Shown here one piece after another: positions 60,366 to 64,000 of a DNA stretch of 64,000 nt. How positions within the stretch are numbered: position 1 is the first letter of the stretch; each line of letters opens with the position of its first letter. The translations under genes and the position numbers were made by a program. The stretch covers positions 35,412-99,411 of the forward strand of contig JBMYYK010000003.1 in the NCBI GenBank assembly GCA_049609325.1, given 5' to 3'. This DNA is from GCA-2733415 sp049609325. GTDB lineage: Bacteria; Bacteroidota; Bacteroidia; Flavobacteriales; Flavobacteriaceae. The notes under the pieces are model-generated. The model was given only the letters and a program-made list of their open reading frames with translations, was not told where the DNA came from and ran no database searches.

Positions 60366-61031
60366 ATGCAAAAAACTAAACTTATAATTTTTGATATTGA
60401 CGGCACATTAATCGATAGTGTGTCTGGATATCATGAGGTCATTGTTAAAGCGATGCATTCTGTGGGTATTTGTGACGTAGATACCAACTTTAATGCCTTG
60501 AAACATCATACTGATAGTTATGCGTTAAAATATAATTATGAGAAGTTTTTTTCTAAATCCATGCCTTTAGCATTACTTGATGATTTTGAAAATCAGATTG
60601 TGAGGTATTTAAAATCACAACCAAAAACTACAGCTATTTCTGGTGCTAAAGACTTATTAGAAGCTTTAGAGTTAAGTGAATATGCCATTGCGTTTGCAAC
60701 GGGATCTTTACCAGAATCAGCAATTTATAAAATGAAATCTGCCGGATTACCAATGAATATAAATGTGTTGTCAACTTCAAAAACGAGTTTTAGTAGAGAA
60801 GGATTTGTACTTGAAGCCATTGAAAAAGCAAAATCACATTATAGCGTTGCCGATTTTGATCAGATTATTTCTGTAGGTGATGGCCTTTGGGATTTAAAAA
60901 CGGCCCAGAATTTACACTTAGACTTCATAGGTATTGGTGCCGCTAATAAAGCTATTATGTTGGCCAATGGCATGCAGCATTGGTTTGAACATTTTGAATC
61001 GTTTCAAGTTCCTGTATTTGAAATACATTAG
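60366..61031 (+). CDS. HAD-family hydrolase, phosphoglycolate phosphatase-like
   Basis: 221 residues. HAD motif I is IIFDIDGTLIDSVSGYH (about 7-23), motif II the Thr in AFATGSLPESA, motif III a Lys in the following helix region, and motif IV VGDGLWDLKTAQ (about 180). The cap is of the small C1 helical type. Substrate specificity cannot be read from sequence. It lies between the YafV and YbdL genes on the opposite strand, so no operon is implied. Confidence 0.9.
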   Translation: MQKTKLIIFDIDGTLIDSVSGYHEVIVKAMHSVGICDVDTNFNALKHHTDSYALKYNYEKFFSKSMPLALLDDFENQIVRYLKSQPKTTAISGAKDLLEALELSEYAIAFATGSLPESAIYKMKSAGLPMNINVLSTSKTSFSREGFVLEAIEKAKSHYSVADFDQIISVGDGLWDLKTAQNLHLDFIGIGAANKAIMLANGMQHWFEHFESFQVPVFEIH

Positions 61032-61055
61032 ATGTCTTTTATAGCAGAAGTAATT

Positions 61056-62207
61056 TTATATGGAATTGATAATTTCTGATGCTTTTTGTAGTGTGTCTTC
61101 AGTTTTTGCAAAACAGAATCGCAACACCTTATGATCCGCCTTATCGTCATTAAAAACTGACATAGGAATGCTTGCTAACTTATAGTCTATTGTAAGTCGT
61201 TTAGCAAAGTCTACATCATTTTCATCAGTAATGGCACTAAAGTCTAACACCTGAAAGTAGGTGCCTTTTGATGGCGTGATTTTAAAACGCGACGTTTTGA
61301 TGAGGTTCAAAAAAGTATCTCGTTTTTTTTGATAAAAACTAGGCAACTCTAAATAATGTTGCGGTGTGTTGATATACTCAGCAATAGCTACTTGCATAGG
61401 ATGATTCACGCAAAACACATTAAACTGATGCACTTTCTGAAATTCTTGCATTAAATACTCTGGCGCACAACAATAGCCTAATTTCCATCCGGTATTGTGA
61501 AACGTTTTACCAAAAGACGCCACAATAAAACTTTGTGCTTTTAAAACCGGAAATAAGCAGGCGCTTTGGTGGTGTTCGTCATCAAAAATAATATGTTCAT
61601 ACACTTCATCGCTTAATACTATTATGTCAGTTCCTGTAACTAATTGTTGCAATTGTAGCATATCATTTTTAGACCATACCGTACCACTTGGGTTGTGTGG
61701 TGTATTAATGATAATCATTTTAGTGTTGCTAGTAATTTTTGAGGCCACCTCATTCCAGTCTACACTATAAGTGGGTGTTTCTAATTGTACAGAAATTGTT
61801 TTCCCGCCATTTAAGGCGATTGTAGGCTCATAACAATCATATGCAGGCGTGAACACAATAACCTCGTCATGTGGTTTGATAAATGCAGAAATAATGGTGT
61901 AAATGGCTTGTGTAGCCCCTGCTGTTACGGTTATTTCAGATTTTGGATTGTATGTGGTTTGGTATAACTGCTTAAATTTACCAGCAATGGCTTCACGTAA
62001 TTCCATAGCTCCAGCCATAGGCGCATATTGATTATACTCAGAGTTCATCGCTTTAGTCACCAATTCTAATAATTTAGGGTCACTTTTAAAATTAGGAAAG
62101 CCTTGAGATAAATTGATGGCATCATGTTGCTGAGCTAAAGCACTCATTACTGAAAATATTGAGGACTCTACATGTGGAAGTTTAGATTTGAAGTTAAATG
62201 TGTTCAT
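61056..62207 (-). CDS. class I/II aminotransferase, methionine/glutamine aminotransferase (YbdL-like)
   Basis: 383 residues, PLP-dependent fold type I. Substrate and PLP blocks: INLSQGFPNF, TAGATQAIYTIISAF, FTPAYDCYEP, IINTPHNPSGTVW, LSDEVYEHIIFD, and the Schiff-base Lys in IVASFGKTFHNTGWKLGY (about 234), with the carboxylate Arg near HKVLRFCFAK. QGFPNF and TFHNTGWKLGY are typical of YbdL-like methionine/glutamine aminotransferases. With the nearby omega-amidase it would deaminate methionine or glutamine with oxoacids. A second role in aromatic amino acid transamination cannot be excluded. Confidence 0.92.
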   Translation of the reverse strand: MNTFNFKSKLPHVESSIFSVMSALAQQHDAINLSQGFPNFKSDPKLLELVTKAMNSEYNQYAPMAGAMELREAIAGKFKQLYQTTYNPKSEITVTAGATQAIYTIISAFIKPHDEVIVFTPAYDCYEPTIALNGGKTISVQLETPTYSVDWNEVASKITSNTKMIIINTPHNPSGTVWSKNDMLQLQQLVTGTDIIVLSDEVYEHIIFDDEHHQSACLFPVLKAQSFIVASFGKTFHNTGWKLGYCCAPEYLMQEFQKVHQFNVFCVNHPMQVAIAEYINTPQHYLELPSFYQKKRDTFLNLIKTSRFKITPSKGTYFQVLDFSAITDENDVDFAKRLTIDYKLASIPMSVFNDDKADHKVLRFCFAKTEDTLQKASEIINSI

Positions 62208-62248
62208 AAGTCAAAAAAAGCAGTTGAATTTTAAAAGTACGGAAATCA

Positions 62249-62281
62249 AAAAACCCAAGCAATAATTGTGCTTGGGTTTTT
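62249..62281 (-). terminator. terminator after sdhB
   Basis: AAAAACCCAAGCA near 62249-62261 with TGCTTGGGTTTTT at 62269-62281, 7-base loop. It lies 24 bases beyond the sdhB stop on the minus strand. Confidence 0.9.
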
Positions 62282-62304
62282 GTTATATGATGTTTGATAA
62301 ATTA

Positions 62305-63051
62305 TTACCCTTTCAAACTTGCTTTCATAAATTCAGAGTTCATACGAGCAATGTTTTCTAAAGAAATTCCTTTAGGACATTCAATTTCACAAGCTCCTGT
62401 ATTGGTACAGTTACCAAAGCCTTCTAAATCCATTTGAGCAACCATGTTTTGCACACGTTCTGTTGCTTCTACACGCCCTTGTGGTAATAAGGCATATTGA
62501 CTTACTTTAGCACCTACAAATAACATAGCCGATGAGTTTTTACACGTTGCTACACAGGCACCACAACCAATACAAGTTGCTGCATCCATAGCGTCGTCTG
62601 CGTCTTGTTTAGGAATTGGAATAGCGTTGGCATCTTGCGTGTTTCCAGACGTGTTTACAGAAATAAACCCTCCTGCTTGTTGAATACGTTCAAAAGATGT
62701 TCTGTCTACTACTAAATCTTTTATTACCGGAAAAGCAGTTGCTCTAAATGGCTCAATAGTAATTGTATCACCATCTTTAAACATACGCATGTGTAACTGA
62801 CAAGTTGTTACGCCTCTATCAGGTCCATGAGCTTCACCGTTAATGTACATTGAGCACATCCCGCAAATTCCTTCACGACAGTCATGATCAAAAGCTACAG
62901 GCTCTTCACCAGCGTTAATTAATTGCTCATTTAAAACATCCATCATTTCTAAAAATGACATATGCTCTGAAATATCGGTAACTTTATAATCGACCATTTG
63001 ACCTTTGTCATTTGCGTCTTTTTGTCTCCAAATTTTTAGTGTTAAATTCAT
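62305..63051 (-). CDS. sdhB: succinate dehydrogenase/fumarate reductase iron-sulfur subunit
   Basis: 248 residues. The [2Fe-2S] ligands are in CREGICGMCSMYINGEAHG and the later TTC (about 58-83). The [4Fe-4S] and [3Fe-4S] clusters are bound by CIGCGACVATC (about 159-169) and CTNTGACEIECPKG, with an extra NSSAMLF segment between. This is the Bacteroidota B-type arrangement with a diheme membrane subunit, which would lie upstream, outside the window. Electrons pass from SdhA to the quinone pool. It is 10 bases downstream of sdhA, same operon. Confidence 0.95.
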   Translation of the reverse strand: MNLTLKIWRQKDANDKGQMVDYKVTDISEHMSFLEMMDVLNEQLINAGEEPVAFDHDCREGICGMCSMYINGEAHGPDRGVTTCQLHMRMFKDGDTITIEPFRATAFPVIKDLVVDRTSFERIQQAGGFISVNTSGNTQDANAIPIPKQDADDAMDAATCIGCGACVATCKNSSAMLFVGAKVSQYALLPQGRVEATERVQNMVAQMDLEGFGNCTNTGACEIECPKGISLENIARMNSEFMKASLKG

Positions 63052-63061
63052 AATGTCAATT

Positions 63062-64000
63062 TTATTTATATGAACGTTGTTTTAATTCAATATCGTTAAA
63101 CTCTAATTGTTCTTTATGTAAAACGGCGTCTGCTGGTTCTCCTTTATACTCCCAAGCAGCAACATAAGCATAATTTGCATCGTCACGCTTTGCTTCTCCT
63201 TTTTGTGGGCCGTCAGTTTCTGCAGATTCTTCTCTAAAGTGTCCTCCACAAGATTCATTTCTGTTTAAAGCATCTTTAGCAAATAACTCTCCTAGCTCTA
63301 AGAAATCAGCTACTCTACCAGCCTTTTCTAATTCAGGGTTCATTTCATTTGCATTTCCTGGTACTTTAACATCTTTCCAGAATTCTTCACGAATAGCTTT
63401 TATGTCTGCCATTGCTTCAGTAAGTCCTTTTTCATTACGAGCCATACCTACTTTATCCCACATGATTTTTCCTAATTTCTTATGGAAATAATCTACAGAT
63501 TTTGTTCCGTTATTATTGATGAAGAAGTTGATACGATCTTTAACGTCTTTTTCAGCTTGATCAAATTCAGCTGTATCTGTTGGAATTTTTCCTGTACGGA
63601 TATCATTAGATAGGTAATCACCAATAGTGTATGGTAATACAAAATACCCATCTGCTAGACCTTGCATTAAAGCCGAAGCTCCTAAACGGTTAGCACCGTG
63701 ATCTGAGAAGTTAGCTTCACCAATGGCGTAGCATCCTTCAATAGTAGTCATCAAGTTGTAATCTACCCAAATACCTCCCATTGTGTAGTGAGTTGCTGGG
63801 TAAATCATCATAGGAGTTTTATATGGATTTTCATCTACGATTTTCTCGTACATCTGGAATAAGTTACCATATTTTGCTTCAACGATAGCTTGCCCTAACT
63901 CATATACTTTATCTGCAGAAGGATTAGCAATTCCTTTTAATTTTGCTTGTTCTTTACCGTAACGTTCAATAGCCGATTTAAAATCTAAGTAAACCGCTTC
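63062..64000 (-). CDS. sdhA: succinate dehydrogenase flavoprotein subunit, C-terminal part
   Basis: The last 312 residues are present; the gene runs off the right edge in frame. The readable block begins EAVYLDFKSAIERYGKEQA and continues with THYTMGGIWVDYNLMTTIEG, GCYAIGEANFSDHGANRLGASAL (FAD covalent/binding and substrate region), a helical segment and the C-terminal FREESAETDGPQ. HYTMGGI and GEANFSDHGANRLGA are hallmarks of the SdhA/FrdA family. Oxidises succinate to fumarate or the reverse. The missing N-terminus would carry the Rossmann FAD loop and the flavinylated His. Confidence 0.94.
   Translation of the reverse strand, partial: EAVYLDFKSAIERYGKEQAKLKGIANPSADKVYELGQAIVEAKYGNLFQMYEKIVDENPYKTPMMIYPATHYTMGGIWVDYNLMTTIEGCYAIGEANFSDHGANRLGASALMQGLADGYFVLPYTIGDYLSNDIRTGKIPTDTAEFDQAEKDVKDRINFFINNNGTKSVDYFHKKLGKIMWDKVGMARNEKGLTEAMADIKAIREEFWKDVKVPGNANEMNPELEKAGRVADFLELGELFAKDALNRNESCGGHFREESAETDGPQKGEAKRDDANYAYVAAWEYKGEPADAVLHKEQLEFNDIELKQRSYK

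Overview
The window is a 64 kb stretch of an AT-rich chromosome from a member of the Bacteroidota, almost certainly the family Flavobacteriaceae (probably marine; the genus cannot be fixed by eye). The evidence is the Bacteroidota-type promoter (TTG, 17-23 bases, TAnnTTTG) in front of many genes, the near absence of Shine-Dalgarno sequences, many short lipoprotein signals, and clade-typical proteins such as DUF4175, DUF4837 and a GlnS with a C-terminal extension. Nearly all of it is ordinary core genome. I see no prophage, insertion sequence, integrase, CRISPR array, toxin-antitoxin pair or defence island.

Layout. 0-4.5 kb: 5' part of rsmI with a coupled hypothetical gene, then tdk-alr, mscL and asd. 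4.6-19.7 kb, plus strand: envelope and secreted functions, including a lipoprotein prolyl oligopeptidase (S9), a stress-protein/SulP transporter pair, an MBL-fold hydrolase, a subtilase lipoprotein (S8), an M1 aminopeptidase lipoprotein, rnpA, a PDZ/S41 protease and a tandem OmpA-domain protein. 19.7-29.7 kb, minus strand: elaA-like acetyltransferase, rnr, then the operon DUF4175-ybeY-mnmG-small membrane protein-methyltransferase. 29.7-30.46 kb: a 788-base, extremely AT-rich gap. 30.4-48 kb: gltX, band-7 protein, LysE-type exporter, a three-PAS hybrid histidine kinase, tRNA-Cys(GCA), pgk-folB, a DNA polymerase III delta'-like gene, aquaporin, OmpH/Skp-like lipoprotein, deoC-deoD-rpiB, a class C beta-lactamase-fold hydrolase and glnS. 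48-56.6 kb: a small basic protein, a LysM lytic transglycosylase, a DUF4837 lipoprotein, a CMD-family protein, osmC-methyltransferase-recJ, and queD-lpxH. 56.6-64 kb: a structured intergenic region, comF, a large Ig-like lipoprotein, an omega-amidase (YafV type), a HAD phosphatase, a YbdL-type aminotransferase, and sdhB with the 3' part of sdhA.

How the genes connect. Nucleoside salvage is represented by tdk, deoC, deoD and rpiB. Cell-wall and outer-membrane supply is represented by alr, asd, lpxH, the transglycosylase and OmpH. The YafV/YbdL pair fits the glutamine (or methionine) transaminase plus omega-amidase route.

The most interesting signal is chromosomal. Three palindromes matching the ParB-binding parS consensus (TGTTnCACGTGnAACA) flank mnmG at 24.0, 25.93 and 25.96 kb. 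Four to six kb away lies the AT-rich gap with several DnaA-box-like nonamers and a perfect 10-bp inverted repeat. A small hand count of G versus C in plus-strand genes changes sign between the left and right parts of the window. Together this suggests that the replication origin and its centromere lie here, although no dnaA, parA or parB gene is present. A second candidate is a 300-base region (56.7-57.0 kb) with an orphan terminator and three hairpins, which may encode a small RNA. A third is a recurrent promoter geometry, a TAnnTTTG-like box followed by exactly four bases and then the start codon, that predicts leaderless mRNAs for several genes.
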